Origin: Lineus longissimus
Lineage: Eukaryota; Nemertea; Pilidiophora; Heteronemertea; Lineidae
DNA length: 64,000 bases
Reading direction: 5' to 3'
Assembly (NCBI RefSeq): GCF_910592395.1
Contig: NC_088323.1
Coordinates: forward strand, 10,835,501-10,899,500
Shown: in pieces, positions 21,611 to 33,909 of the stretch
How positions within the stretch are numbered: the stretch's first letter is position 1
Layout of the letters: the number at the start of each line of letters is the position of its first letter
The notes under the pieces: generated by a model
What the model saw: only the letters and a program-made list of their open reading frames with translations
Database searches by the model: none
Told to the model about the DNA's origin: nothing
Program-made: the position numbers and the translations under genes

Positions 21611-22375
21611 GCAATGATACATTACATGTGATACGGGTTTTTGAATTGACGTACTTGTTAAGGTCACAGAGGTCAAGTCGCGTAAATTGGCGATTTGAGC
21701 GTGACTGTGGCACGTTTCTTAACCCCTAAGACAATGAACTTGAGACTGTACAAAGGACCCCCTAGGTCAGGTGACCTCTAACCCATGATTCCTGTATCTA
21801 CTTCGGCAATACTGGACCATCTTGAAAAGCTGTACCGGAGATACAGAAACGGAATGCTGCCCAATGCTGCGTTTATAGTTCTCCATGAAATCATTTTAAA
21901 ACCCTACAAGTAAGTGTTACATTATATCTTTAAAGATCACCTTTTGTAATTAATTAATAAAATAAAACGTTTTATCAGAAAAAGTGGCACTAATTCGGCC
22001 TGAATAAGATTTACAGTCCGAACTGGTGACGCATAATGTGACGTAGGATTGCCGATATCCAGGATGGCGGCAATTGAATTCTTAGGCGGCACTACACTGT
22101 GCGGAGGGCACCGTCAAATAGGCCCCTGGCAATCGACACGAGGTAGTCTTTCAGTTCCTAATCATACATCACCATGCAGCATACAGGCACCATGATATCA
22201 CACTTTAAAGGTTTCCACTTCTTGCCCCCTGGTGGCAAGGTCAAGGATCAACTTGGACCGAAATTCATTGTCAGAGGTCACCAGACCTGGGGGTCATGTA
22301 TACAAAGTTTCAATGTCATAGCTTTAGCGGTTAGGAAAGGTGCCACTGTTTTTGAAACAGGATACATACGATGGG
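21611..22375. repeat. Fragments of family A repeat modules in both orientations
   Basis: 21611-21800 matches a family A module on the plus strand (GATACGGGTTTTTG, then an AGGTCA-CAG-AGGTCA pair at 21661-21675). 22160-22375 matches one on the minus strand (CCCCCTGGTGGC, GTGCCACTG, AACAGGATAC). The minus-strand module resumes at 30210 with GGACGGACGACGGACAC beyond the Gypsy element, so the Gypsy element is inserted in it. 21800-22080 shows nothing I recognise. Confidence 0.7.
22082..22156 (+). repeat. Arm of an inverted repeat pair (partner 30318-30390)
   Basis: From TTCTTAGGCGGCACTA to GACACGAGGTAGTCTTT this matches the reverse complement of 30318-30390 with only a few mismatches. Without the Gypsy element the spacer would be about 320 bp. 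The pair may be the terminal arms of a MITE or two independent copies. Confidence 0.75.
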
Positions 22376-22516
22376 TGTAAAGTAATGAAGTTAAGTCTTG
22401 TGTAGCGTGGTCGGAAGTACTTTATTTGTGAACAGTGCGCATGATCAATATGCAGATGACATAGTAAAAGCAGTCATCACAAGGTGTGATTCACAAGTGA
22501 CTCTAATAATCTAACA
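22376..22516 (-). repeat. Gypsy 3' LTR
   Basis: 141 bp, TGTAAAGTAATG to AATCTAACA, preceded on the plus strand by the target duplication ATGGG. Two differences from the other LTR: one near 22427 and one near 22494. Confidence 0.95.
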
Positions 22517-22687
22517 TCCCCCTTTTGAGGTAGCTCTGTTGACTAATAATGACTTATGATACTTGACTTAGTTTTTTTTAAATACTCAAATGATTATGCA
22601 ACAACTACAACAGGTATTCATACAAAACGGATTATGTTGATATTGATAAAGATTATAATTGAATATATTGTCGAATGTTAGTATACC

Positions 22688-22899
22688 CTTGTGTAGCGTG
22701 GTCGGAAGTACTTTATTTGTGAACAGTGCGCATGATCAATATGCAGATGACATAGTAAAAGCAGTCATCACAAGGTGTGATTCACAAGTGACTCTAATAA
22801 TCTAACATCCCCCTTTTGAGGTAGCTCTGTTGACTAATAATGACTTATGATTGACTTAGTTTTTTTTAAATACTCAAATGATTATGCAACAACTACAAC
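22688..22899 (-). repeat. Tandem duplicate of Gypsy 3' LTR and adjoining sequence
   Basis: Matches 22397-22611 (offset 291 bp) from CTTGTGTAGCGTGG through the LTR end, the polypurine tract and about 90 bp of internal sequence, with a 4-bp deletion. The element therefore has one and a half extra LTR units at this end. Confidence 0.9.
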
Positions 22900-23153
22900 C
22901 CTTATTCACCGGATATGGTTTCTAGCGCGAGTTGTGAAAGGGTTGATTGTCCTTGGCGCATTTCAGACAAAGTCGTAGGGCCGTATTCAATATGGTGTTT
23001 TAGCGACTGTTTAAGGGTTACGCGCGTACAAATTTCTTGATCGCCCGATCATCGCCTGTCTAAAGTTATACGCCAATTCAGAATAAGCTATTATCCAACA
23101 TGCGGTTAGCCGACGTCTAAGCAACAAAAGAAAATTTAATCGCCGGGCTGGGC

Positions 23154-24415
23154 ATGTTTATGTCCGCGTTTAGGTGGAACGCAAGTACATGCAGCACAGG
23201 TTTAGACATCATGGAGGCGGTTTTACAAATTCTTGAGTTTGCACAAGAGGAGGAGGAGGAGGAGGTACTGTTGGGCCGTCCTCGTGTCGAAAGAGTATTT
23301 GAGGTCCGAGTGGATGCGCTCCGAAAGTATAGCGACAGTAAATTTATCCGCAGATTCCGGGTTTCCAAGGACACATTTCGTTGGCTAGTAGATTTCTTAG
23401 CCCCGGATTTGATGCCACTAAAGGAGAGTAATCATGCTCTGAACCCGGAGCAGCAGGTGCTGGTTGCCATGCGCTTTTATGCCAGGGCATCATTCCAAAT
23501 GGACATTGGTGATATGTGTGGCGTATCCCAGGCAACTGTCTGCAGGGTGGTTCATCGCGTTTCCTCTGCTATTTGTGCCAGACGTCAGCAATTCATTCAC
23601 TTTCCAACCACACCGGAAGAAAGGAGAACTATTGCCGAAGGCTTCTATGAGATTGCCCAATTCCCTGGGGTCGTTGGTGCTATAGACGGTTCCCATGTTG
23701 CTATAGTTAATCCTGGTGGGGAGCGTGCGGCCCATTTTATCAATCGTAAAGGTTGGTATAGTATCAACTGCCAGGGTGTTGTGGACCATCAACTTCTTTT
23801 CACTAACATTGTTGCCAGATGGTACGGTTCGGCACATGACTCGCGGATATTTCAAGAATCACAACTATTCCGTAAATTTCAAGCAGGGGAATACAGAGGC
23901 ATTTTGCTAGGGGATCCGGCCTACACTTGCAGCACGTTCATGCTTACCCCGGTTCGCAACCCAACAACACCAGAGGAGAACCGTTACAACAATGCCCAAC
24001 GACGTACCCGGGGAGTGGTTGAACGAGCATTCGGGATTTGGAAAAAGAGATTTCCCTGCGTCTCCAAGGGAATGCATCTGAGGTGTTCAGTGAGTATCAT
24101 AAACGGTTCACTGGTGATGGAAACGGTTTACTCCCCCTTGTGTTGTACGCTTTGCCAAAAAAACACGTTAACACAGATAAACTGACTCTGATATTAAATT
24201 TCATTTTTCAGTTGGATCACAACATGGCAATAATAGTTGCGACCACCTGCTTACATAATCTCGCCACACGAATGAATGATCCTGTACCGGAGCCAGAAGC
24301 TGACCTTCCTCGACGTGAAATCGGTGAACCAGAACGACCCATCAACCCGGCTGAAGTAAATTTCAGAGGAAACTTATTCCGACAACGATTCATCATGCAG
24401 CATTTTAATCAGTAA
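23154..24415 (+). CDS. Harbinger transposase (HARBI1-like DDE nuclease), two exons
   Basis: The exons are 23154-24089 and 24212-24415, with intron TCA|GTGAGT ... TTTTTCAG|TTG in phase 0. The protein is about 380 residues. It may start at 23154 or at the better-context ATG at 23211 (CATCATGG). It has an acidic N-terminal stretch (AQEEEEEEV), then an N-terminal helical region with VAMRFYARASFQMDIGDMCG and SQATVCRVVHRVS, a helix-turn-helix-like segment. The catalytic Asp is in VVGAIDGSHVAI, a second Asp in ILLGDPAYTC and the Glu in VVERAFGIWKKRF. The second exon adds NMAIIVATTCLHNLATRM, the usual C-terminal block. HARBI1-type proteins cut and paste the element in the nucleus with a Myb-like partner, here encoded convergently. 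No stops are seen, so it may be functional. Confidence 0.92.
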
Positions 24416-24463
24416 GAGCAACATAAATGGATGAATTAATAAGTGGATTTGTCCCTTCAGAAT

Positions 24464-25719
24464 TCAAAGGTCGATTCGCTTCTGTTTAAGTTTTTCTTTG
24501 TAATATTCAGTTTTTGCTTCATAGGCCTTTCGTTTACATATAGCTGCCTGTTTCTGAAGTTCCAATAATTCCATCTTCATGTCGTGTTCCTCTTTCAGAT
24601 AAGACAAGGCTTCGGTCGTCTTCTGTAATGCTGAACTTGTCGGCTGTCTCGGAGCGACGGCTCTCTGCTGATGTGTGGCAACGAGTGTCTGCTGACGTGA
24701 ACTGGTGTGGGTTGTCTGCTCACGGCAGACTGTCGAGGACGGCGACAGCCTTCCACGAGTTGAGGACTTGTTATTCCCGCTGAAAAAGGAGTGGCATTTT
24801 AACAAATCAGAAAGTACAGGACTATCGTGTTCAAAAGATGAAATGAAATTTTTCATTTTAATGACTGTTGAAAGGAAAATTAGGGCAACAATTTTCATCC
24901 ACCATTTTCAACGATTCTCTTACCAAACTGACAATTGATCCTCGTTGCTTCTCACTTCTTCTAACTCGACATCTGGTTCGGTGTCATCATCGTATTCAGT
25001 GGGCAAATGATATGCACTGTAAAAGAACATTGGTTAATCAAGTGCTTGTAAATTTTCGTAACTTGCTTTGCAGTTCATTACATCACGAGAACCATCCCAG
25101 ATATTTTTGTTTTATACTGATGCCACTCTGTATCTTGTAATGACAGTAAAATACACGCACTTCCTGCAACTCAGAAATGTGTATTTTTCATAATAATCAT
25201 CAGAAGGCATACTTGCCTCTTATTTGTATTTCCGCTTGAACTGGTGCCTGCAGTAACATCCTCATCGCGAGTGTCGGTGACCGCTCCAGTGCAATCATCG
25301 TCGTAAGTGTTCTTAATCTGCTCCAAATCTTTTGCTATAATGGACAAAATTGCGACTGTTTCTTCGTCGAGGTCGTCAACTTCCGGTGCTCCACCGCCAG
25401 TCTTGGCCATATCTATTTTCTTATCCCGTGCGACCGTTTTGGTCTTCCCTTTCATCCTTCTCCATAATTCCTTGAGGTCCTTTGCAGAGGCCCTCGCCCT
25501 CTCGGGAAAATTCGCCGCCATTTGTTTCTCGATTTCGTCCCACGCCTTCTGTTTCTTTCTGTTGGAGGAGGTATCCGATCGTTTGTCTTCTATCACCTTC
25601 ACCTGCAGTCTAATGAGCTGGATGAGGCCCATCCTTTGCTCGTGCGTAAAATTTTCCGCTCTTTTCGGTCCCATAGTTGCAACTACCATACAAAGTGTGC
25701 AAGGCCTGATCGAGCCCAT
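24464..25719 (-). CDS. Harbinger Myb/SANT-like DNA-binding protein, three exons
   Basis: The proposed exons (minus strand) are 25719 or 25674 to 25217, 25016-24924 and 24779-24464. The first intron uses a GC donor in its ideal context (AG|GCAAGT); the second uses TTTG|GTAAGAG, with acceptor TTTTTCAG. With these joins the frame is open throughout. Exon 1 encodes a trihelix/SANT-like domain: FTHEQRMGLIQLIRLQVKVI, then KKQKAWDEIEKQMAANFPER and AKDLKELWRRMKGKTK. Exon 2 is acidic (TEYDDDTEPDVELEEV). Exon 3 ends in a coiled coil (TEALSYLKEEHDMKMELLEL onwards) with a K/R-rich tail. In known Harbingers this partner binds the transposon ends and helps to import the transposase. Convergence with the transposase leaves 48 bp between the two stops. 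Confidence 0.85.
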
Positions 25720-25962
25720 TTAAATATCCCTACCCGTCTCGAATTACGTCAATTCATTAAACTTGGTCTGGTGTCGACAATGAAAGTTACGCGATGATCG
25801 GGGATTTGACCGCGTACAGCTAAATGTCCGATGATCGCGACTTTTGAAAGGCCGTTTAGGCCTCCGTTTATACGCCCGCGTACAACATCTATTTAAACGG
25901 CGCTTAAGAGGTAATCACCGTTTAACTAAACAGTCGCTAAAACAGCATATTGAATACGGCCC
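25720..25962 (+). other. Right non-coding end of Harbinger element
   Basis: Promoter-side sequence of the Myb-like gene and the right terminal repeat. GTTTATACGCCCGCGTACAA is an inverted relative of the subterminal region at the left end, where GTTACGCGCGTACAA occurs, so subterminal motifs are shared by both ends. These are likely binding sites for the Myb-like protein. Confidence 0.6.
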
Positions 25963-25965
25963 ATT

Positions 25966-26506
25966 GTATTTGGGATTAGGCTTTACTACACGGCCTGATC
26001 TGGTGGTGACAACATTGTCAGTTGACTGATTGTTTTTGTTTGTCACTGTCCCTGCGGGTGGGGCAGCAATTGGTAGTGGTGCGTCGTTCACTATATTGTC
26101 CTCGTTTGAATAGTCTGGTTTTGGGAGTTCTTTCTCGCTATTATGCGGAATGTTTTGGATATGAGAGCGGTTTCGCCTGAGGATTTTTCCGTCCTCAGTG
26201 TGCACTTGGTAAGATCGGTGCGGTGTTGTGCTGAGGATTTCCCCTGGTATCCAGGATTTACTGTCATGCATCCTGACAGTCGTTCCTGTCGGGAGCTGCG
26301 GCAATGGATGTTTGCGAGCATGTCATGTCATGATGGTACTTGGCAATATTTTGTCGCGTTGTTAGCTTTGCAGCGACCCCATCAGGAATCTGTGGCTGCA
26401 ATGTGGCAGAGGCGGCAGGCAATTGTGTACGCAATTTTCTGCCAAATAAGAGTTGTGCTGGCGACTCTAGTCCATCTCCCCGTGGTGAATCCCGATAAGC
26501 TAACAA
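25966..26506 (-). pseudogene. Gypsy pol C-terminal end, frameshifted
   Basis: Minus-strand continuation of integrase after two frame changes (near 26505 and 26300). The blocks are LAYRDSPRGDGLESPAQLLF and GRKLRTQLPAASATLQPQI, the typical post-core segment. TVRMHDSKSWIPGEILSTTP and RSYQVHTEDGKILRRNRSHI follow, forming a small beta-rich C-terminal domain. A Ser/Arg-Gly tail (VVTTRSGRVVKPNPKY) then runs up to the Harbinger insertion. The frame resumes just beyond that insertion and stops after a few codons. Confidence 0.88.
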
Positions 26507-29013
26507 TGCAAGGTACGGGTCGGGTCCTTGCCGGATTCTTTGGCTTTTTTCAAGAGTTTTTTAGCTGTCTGTACCGTCCGTTCGGCTAATCCGTTTGAAC
26601 GCGGATAGCGAGGACTCGATGTCTTATGGGTGAAACCCCATTTGTCCGCAAACTCCTTGAATTTGTGGCTTGAATATTGAGGTCCATTGTCACTGAGAAG
26701 ATTTTCCGGTATCCCATGACGCGCAAATATTTTCTTTAGGTGAGCTATAACGGTGTCTGACGTAGTGTTCTCAAGGAGTTCGACCTCAAAGAATCCTGAG
26801 TATGCATCCACTACTGGGAGATAGTCTTTGCAGTGAAAGAAGAAAATATCACTCGCTGTGTTTTGCCATGGACGTGACGGAATAGCGTGAGGTTTTAGCG
26901 GCTCTTTCTGTAGTTTGCGTGCATGGCGCTGGCATGTGGCGCATCGTGATACTTTATTGGCTATTTGTCCCAGCATCCCTGGCCAGAACAAAGTTTCTTT
27001 GGCTCTGCGTTTGCAAAGTTCTGCTCCGAGGTGTCCTTCGTGGATCACTGTGAGCATGTCAGCCCTCATAGCCTTTGGGACAACTATGCGGCTTGCTTTG
27101 AGTATGACGCCTTCGGCTACGTGATACTCTTCTTTATCTTCCCAATACGGACCTAAGGCGTTGTTTAGGTCACGGCGATGGGTTGGCCATCCCGATTGTA
27201 TGACATTGGCTAGAAGCTTAAGTTCATTGTCCTGGGCTGTCGCTGCTTGGAGCTCATCTAGCTTAGACTTTGACACGGCCAGTGATTGTACCAGAGAATG
27301 CACCTGTACCTCAACTTCTTTCTCCATGTCTGAGTGTGTCTGTCCGGGCAGGTTTGCGCGCGACAGTGCATCTGCGACTAACATCTGTTTCCCAGGTACA
27401 TGAATGAGTGTGAAGGAGTATTTTTGCAATCTCAGCAAGAATCTCTGGATCCTAGGTGGCGCTTTATAGAGTGGTTTGTTGACGATTGCTTCCAGTGGCT
27501 TATGGTCCGACTCGATCGTGAATTCTCGGCCATAGACAAATTGATAAAACCGTTCACAAGCGTACGTTGCTGCTAGCGTTTCCTTCTGAATTTGAGCATA
27601 ATTCTGCTCAGCGCTTGTTAGGGCGCGCGACGCGAAAGCTATTGGGTGTCCCTCTTGGATAATGGCGGCTCCAATACCATCTTTGGATGCGTCTGCGGTA
27701 ACAGTTACTTCCTTCTTTGGGTCGTAGTAACCCAGCACAGGAGCTTCGGTGAGCCTGCGCTTTAGTGTTTCAGTGGCATTTCTTTGGGGTTCGTCCCAAT
27801 GCCAGTGAGTGTCCTTTTGTAAGAGTTCACGCAGAGGCGCAGTGATTACGGACAGGTTCGGAATGAATTTTGCGAAATAGGTCACCATGCCTATGAATCT
27901 TTGGAGCGAGGTTTTGTCGTGTGGGTGAGGCATTTTGATAATGGCTTCGACCTTTGCTGGATTGGGTTTGACACCGTGTTGTGTCAGTAACAGTCCTACA
28001 TATATTATTTGTCTCACGCCTACAATACACTTGCTGCGTTTGAGTCGTAAACCAGCCTCACGTAGTCGGTTCAGTACTTTCCGTAATCGTATATCATGCT
28101 CCTGTTTCGTGTCAGCGTATATAAGAATGTCATCTACTGAGTTGCATACGCCATCTTGTCCTTCTAGAATTTGTGCGAGTGTTTTCTGAAACACCTCGCT
28201 TGCACTGGAGATGCCAAACGGAAGCCTTTTGAATCTAAACCTACCAAAGCACGTGTTAAACGTTGTCAGTTTCGAGCTTTCTAGGTCCAGCTTTATCTGC
28301 CAGAAAGATGAAGATGCGTCAAGCACTGAGAAGTACTTGGCCCCAGCCAGTTTTGCTGCGATTTCATCTGCTGTTGGTAGCTCGTAGTGCTCCCTACGAA
28401 TTGATCTGTTTAACTCCTTGGGATCGAGACATATCCTTATGCTTCCATCGGGTTTCTCGACACAAACTATGGGATTGACCCAGTCGGTGGGCTCATCCAC
28501 CCCGGCTACAATGTCAATCTCCTGTAAGCGCTGGAGTTCAGTTTTTAGCTTCGGTTTGATTGACTCCGGCATTTTCCTTTGAGGGTACACTCTTGGGGTT
28601 GCGTCACTTTTCAAACTTATGTGGTGGTCCGGCACCTTTAGACAACCCACACCCTCGAACAGGTCCTCGAATTCGCCTAGCATAGCCTTAGATACGGCAT
28701 CCTGTACGGTAGGATCCGTCTCACCTGACGTCTTAGTTAGGATGTGTTCAGAGTTCAAGCTGTATATGCGTTTTATCAGTCCTAACCTGATGCTTGCTCT
28801 GGAGCCTATGATTGGCTCGGAGTGTACGTCAGCAATCATGAATTCAATGTCATAGTCACGGTTCTTGTATGAACATGTTAGCACACATTTTCCCCGTAAT
28901 CCTATCTGTGAGCCATCATACCCACTGAGTCTTTGCCTTCGATAGCTTAGGGACATGGCGTAGTTTCCTAAACAGCCGGTAGGGAATGACATTGGCTTGT
29001 GCCCCAGTGTCAA
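26500..29013 (-). pseudogene. Gypsy pol: reverse transcriptase, RNase H, integrase
   Basis: An 837-codon open frame. It starts with the end of the protease (DVHSEPIIGSRASIRLGLIK). RT blocks follow: YPQRKMPESIKPKLKTELQR, VNPIVCVEKPDGSIRICLDP and FRFKRLPFGISSASEVFQ. The active site is CNSVDDILIYAD (about 28129-28140), with Ser before VDD instead of the usual Tyr-x-Asp-Asp setting. RNase H has VTADASKDGIGAAI and FTIESDHKPLEAIV. Integrase begins with the zinc finger HEGHLGAELCKRRAKETLFW and CATCQRHA. The core D is in VVDAYSGFFEVE, the second D in LSDNGPQYSS and the E in GLAERTVQTAKKL. The frame ends by frameshift near 26505. It is otherwise intact and was probably active recently. Confidence 0.93.
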
Positions 29014-29518
29014 TCTTGAATTTAAGTTTGTCCTGCTTGGGACCTAGCGGCAGCGTGATGTGCCACTGTGTGTCATCAGTGGTAGGCACTGCATCTACGG
29101 CACCAATGAAAAGTTCCTCAAATGAGTCAGTATATCCACAGGCATAGTCGTCGTTATTCTGTTGTTCCACTGCATACACAGAGCGACGACCTCCTGACGT
29201 GTTTGATCTGGGGCCATGATAATGTCTCTTGCTATTACTGCCACCACGGCTTCTGTTTTGCGACTTTCTGCATAGTTTCTCGAAGTGGTTCTTTACACCA
29301 CAAGACCGACATGTTTTGCCGAATGCCGGGCACTGTTTTGGTGGGTGATTTCGCCCACAGTTCTGGCAGCTAGGGCCTGAACTTTCCGAAGCGGCAGAAG
29401 TGTAGAAGTTTGTTTGTTTACCTTGTCTATAATTGGCATTTCCGCCCAGCCTCGATTTCGATCCTGACGACACGGCGTGTACCTCCCTTGGAGGGGGTGT
29501 GCTTACTAGATCTGCCAC
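28916..29518 (-). pseudogene. Gypsy gag C-terminus with zinc knuckles and protease start
   Basis: A 200-codon minus-strand frame. It has two zinc knuckles, CQNCGRNHPPKQCPAFGKTC and CRSCGVKNHFEKLC, for RNA binding. An Arg/Ser/Gly-rich linker follows, then the aspartic protease with active site FKIDTGAQANVIP (about 28995-29030). The downstream frame at 29013 carries the rest of the protease, so gag-PR and pol overlap by about 100 bases in different frames. This could be a programmed frameshift or a single mutation. PR-RT continuity in relatives would decide. Confidence 0.87.
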
Positions 29519-30037
29519 TGCGTTTTCGATTGTTCAGTTGCCTGGCATATCTGCACTGCCTTCGTCAAAGTGAGGTCGGTAACTCTCAAGAGGCGTTCGT
29601 GTAACTTATTGTCCAATATTCCGTATACAATCCTGTCTTTTATCAGCGATTCGGCAAGGCCGCCGAACTCACATGACTTGGCTTTGTTTCGTAAATCCAT
29701 GACGAAGGCATCAATGCCCTCGCCTGCCAACTGTATTCGAGAATTGAACCGGTGTCTCTCATACGTTAAGTTCTTTTTGGGGTGTGAAATATTCCGCGAA
29801 TTTAGCTTTCAAAGGCACGATCTTGTCCTTTTCACCCTCCTCAAATGTAAACGTGCTATATACCTCCACGGCGTCCTCGCCGATGCAATGGAGTAGTGTA
29901 GCACATTGTAAAGCTTCGGCTTTCGTCGCCGTCCCTGTCGCCGTGGCGTACCATTCGTAATTTCGTATCCACCGTTTCCAGTTCTCTGACAGGTTACCCT
30001 CAAGGATCATCTCCTTAGGCTGCTTGAGACCTTCCAT
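29506..30037 (-). pseudogene. Gypsy gag N-terminal capsid-like region
   Basis: The ATG is at 30037 (MEGLKQPKEMILEGNLSENW), soon after the primer-binding site. The blocks WKRWIRNYEWYATATG, LLHCIGEDAVEVYSTF and IVPLKAKFAEYFTPQK match the retrotransposon gag fold (Retrotrans_gag type). A frameshift near 29750 moves the rest (GEGIDAFVMDLRNKAKSCEF, then LIKDRIVYGILDNKLHERLL) into another frame, and another frame change near 29510 leads to the zinc-knuckle part. The gene is therefore broken, although few changes separate it from an intact state. Confidence 0.85.
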
Positions 30038-30068
30038 TTTCGCGATAATTTCAACAATTCTGACACCA

Positions 30069-30209
30069 TGTAAAGTAATGAAGTTAAGTCTTGTGTAGCG
30101 TGGTCGGAAGTACTTTATTCGTGAACAGTGCGCATGATCAATATGCAGATGACATAGTAAAAGCAGTCATCACAAGGTGTGATTCACAGGTGACTCTAAT
30201 AATCTAACA
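30069..30209 (-). repeat. Gypsy 5' LTR
   Basis: Identical to 22376-22516 apart from two bases. It is bordered on the inner side by the primer-binding site TGGTGTCAGAATTG (minus strand) and on the outer side by the duplication ATGGG. Confidence 0.95.
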
Positions 30210-30263
30210 ATGGGGACGGACGACGGACACAGCTGTGTTGTATACTGTGTTGTAGTTCATGTC

Positions 30264-30645
30264 GTAGGCCATGTGCTTTTCTATTCATAAGCCAACCTCC
30301 TTGAAACACTAAAAAGACTACCTCGTGTCATTTGCCAGGGGCCTATTTGACGGTGCCCTCCGCACTGTTTAGTGCCGCCTAAGAATGCATTTGGTGCCAG
30401 ACAAACTCGCACTATTGCTATATTTGCAGCGAACTACGGGTGAGTCTAGATCATCAACGATCCAATTGATGTTATGGCGAAATTCTAGAAGCACTCCTAC
30501 ATTATTGGCGGGTAAAAGTAAACTTGACCGACATGGCGTGAGTTGTCGAAGTCAGAAAAGAATGGTGGGTTCTCCGTAATGGTAAGGCTAGATCTGGAGT
30601 GGTTCAAGGAGGTTGGCTTATAAATAGAAAAGCACATGGCCTACG
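30264..30645. mobile_element. MITE-like sequence with 42-bp inverted ends
   Basis: The left end GTAGGCCATGTGCTTTTCTA (continuing to CTCCTTGAA at 30305) is repeated as the reverse complement at 30604-30645 with one mismatch. The interior holds the inverted partner (30318-30390) of the sequence at 22082-22156. There is no coding capacity and no clear target duplication. Confidence 0.7.
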
Positions 30646-30911
30646 TTTCGCAAGTGACAGTTATGTGACTGAAGCTGAAGGCGGCGCCAAATTCAGATTG
30701 GGAGAACTACTTTATTGAAAAGAAAAGTGACTTTTGTTACTTTATCCAGTCTTCTGGTGATGGATTTCCTATCAAGTCGTAAACATTTACTGGAAAATAA
30801 TCTCCTTGAAACACTCCTAATCGTGAATGATTTATTGACTGTTGAGAATATGATAATAAAGAAGCTACGAGATAGATACCACCACAGAGTATGTTGAGTA
30901 CGCAAAGTATA
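30646..30911. other. Spacer before Tc1 element
   Basis: AT-rich, with short open frames only. CTCCTTGAAACACT near 30803 repeats a piece of the neighbouring MITE (30296). Nothing else is recognised. Confidence 0.4.
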
Positions 30912-31314
30912 TACAGTTGAGGTCAGAAGTTTACGTACACCTGGGTCGAAAACATTCAACTCAAATTTTCAGAAGGTTTCATGGTACTTACAAAAACGAT
31001 TTTGATGTGATAATATACCTCAGAGGTTTTCTTACTGCATTAATTTATTTCAGTTTCTTTATTTCAGAATTATTTGACATAGTTCGATATCTCTATTAAA
31101 GCCAGTGGGTCAAAAGTTTACATACACCAAGTGAAACTCTAAAAACACAACCTTGAATCATCAAGAAATTGACATCTATGGCCTCATAGATGATTTCACA
31201 GGCCATTGGCCACTACAGAAATTATGTAATAACCCAAGCATTCTTTAGGGGCTATATAAAAAGGCGTTTCTATAGTGTATAGCCCATTCCAGTGTTCACA
31301 AGCATTGAGACAAG

Positions 31315-31747
31315 ATGGGTAAATCCAAAGAGCACAGCCAAGACCTTAGAAGACGTGTGGTTGATCTTCACAAGGCAGGGTCCTCACTAGGCCACATTGC
31401 TAGGCAGTTGAATCTACCCAGGTCTTCCGTTCAGACCATCGTCAAGAAGTACAGGGACCTCGGGACCACATTAACCAAGCCAAGGAGCGGAAGAAAACGG
31501 AAACTGACCCTCAAAGATTAACAGACCGTGGTGCGCAAGGTGAAGATCAACCCCAGGTCAACAAAAAAGCAGATTTGCAAACATCTGCACGATGCAGGAG
31601 TGAGTGTCTCAGGATCCACAGTGAAGCGCATTCTTCATCGAGCTGGACTGAAGGGATATCGCCCCAGGAAGAAGCAACTGCTTAAAGATCGGCACGGAAA
31701 AGCAAGACAGGAGTTTGCAAAGAAACATCAATACAAACCGACAGCAT
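31315..31747 (+). pseudogene. Tc1 transposase, N-terminal DNA-binding part
   Basis: The ATG at 31315 begins MGKSKEHSQDLRRRVVDLHK, the first of two helix-turn-helix (paired-like) domains: SSLGHIARQLNLPRSSVQTI, then the GRKRKLT hook between the domains. A TAA at 31519-31521 follows LTLKD, replacing what is normally an acidic codon. The second domain then gives KVKINPRSTKKQICKHLHDA and VKRILHRAGLKGYRPRKK. Reading stops at PTA where the family A repeat starts. The domain binds the terminal repeats in active relatives. Confidence 0.93.

Positions 31748-33909
<2,162 letters not shown>

Larger units (their letters stand above)
22978..25965 (+). mobile_element. PIF/Harbinger DNA transposon with two genes
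   Basis: Terminal inverted repeats of about 38 bp start GGGCCGTATTCAATATG and continue TGTTTTAGCGACTGTTTA (left 22978; right, reverse complement, ends at 25962). The bases GTA flank both sides (22975-22977 and 25966-25968) if three extra bases are allowed at the right end. This agrees with the 3-bp target duplication of the superfamily. It contains a DDE transposase gene on the plus strand and a Myb/SANT-like gene on the minus strand, converging, which is the known two-gene layout. It interrupts the last codons of Gypsy pol. Confidence 0.93.
22376..30209 (-). mobile_element. Gypsy (Ty3) LTR retrotransposon, young, with nested Harbinger
   Basis: 141-bp LTRs at 22376-22516 and 30069-30209 differ at only two positions, and both start TGTAAAG and end ATCTAACA. 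The target duplication is ATGGG (22371-22375 and 30210-30214). On the minus strand the primer-binding site TGGTGTCAGAATTGTTG follows the right LTR (from 30068), and the polypurine tract AAAAGGGGGA precedes the left LTR (22517-22526). Gag, protease, RT, RNase H and integrase lie between them. The end of pol is split by a PIF/Harbinger transposon at 22978-25965. There are only a few frameshifts, so the insertion is recent. Confidence 0.95.
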
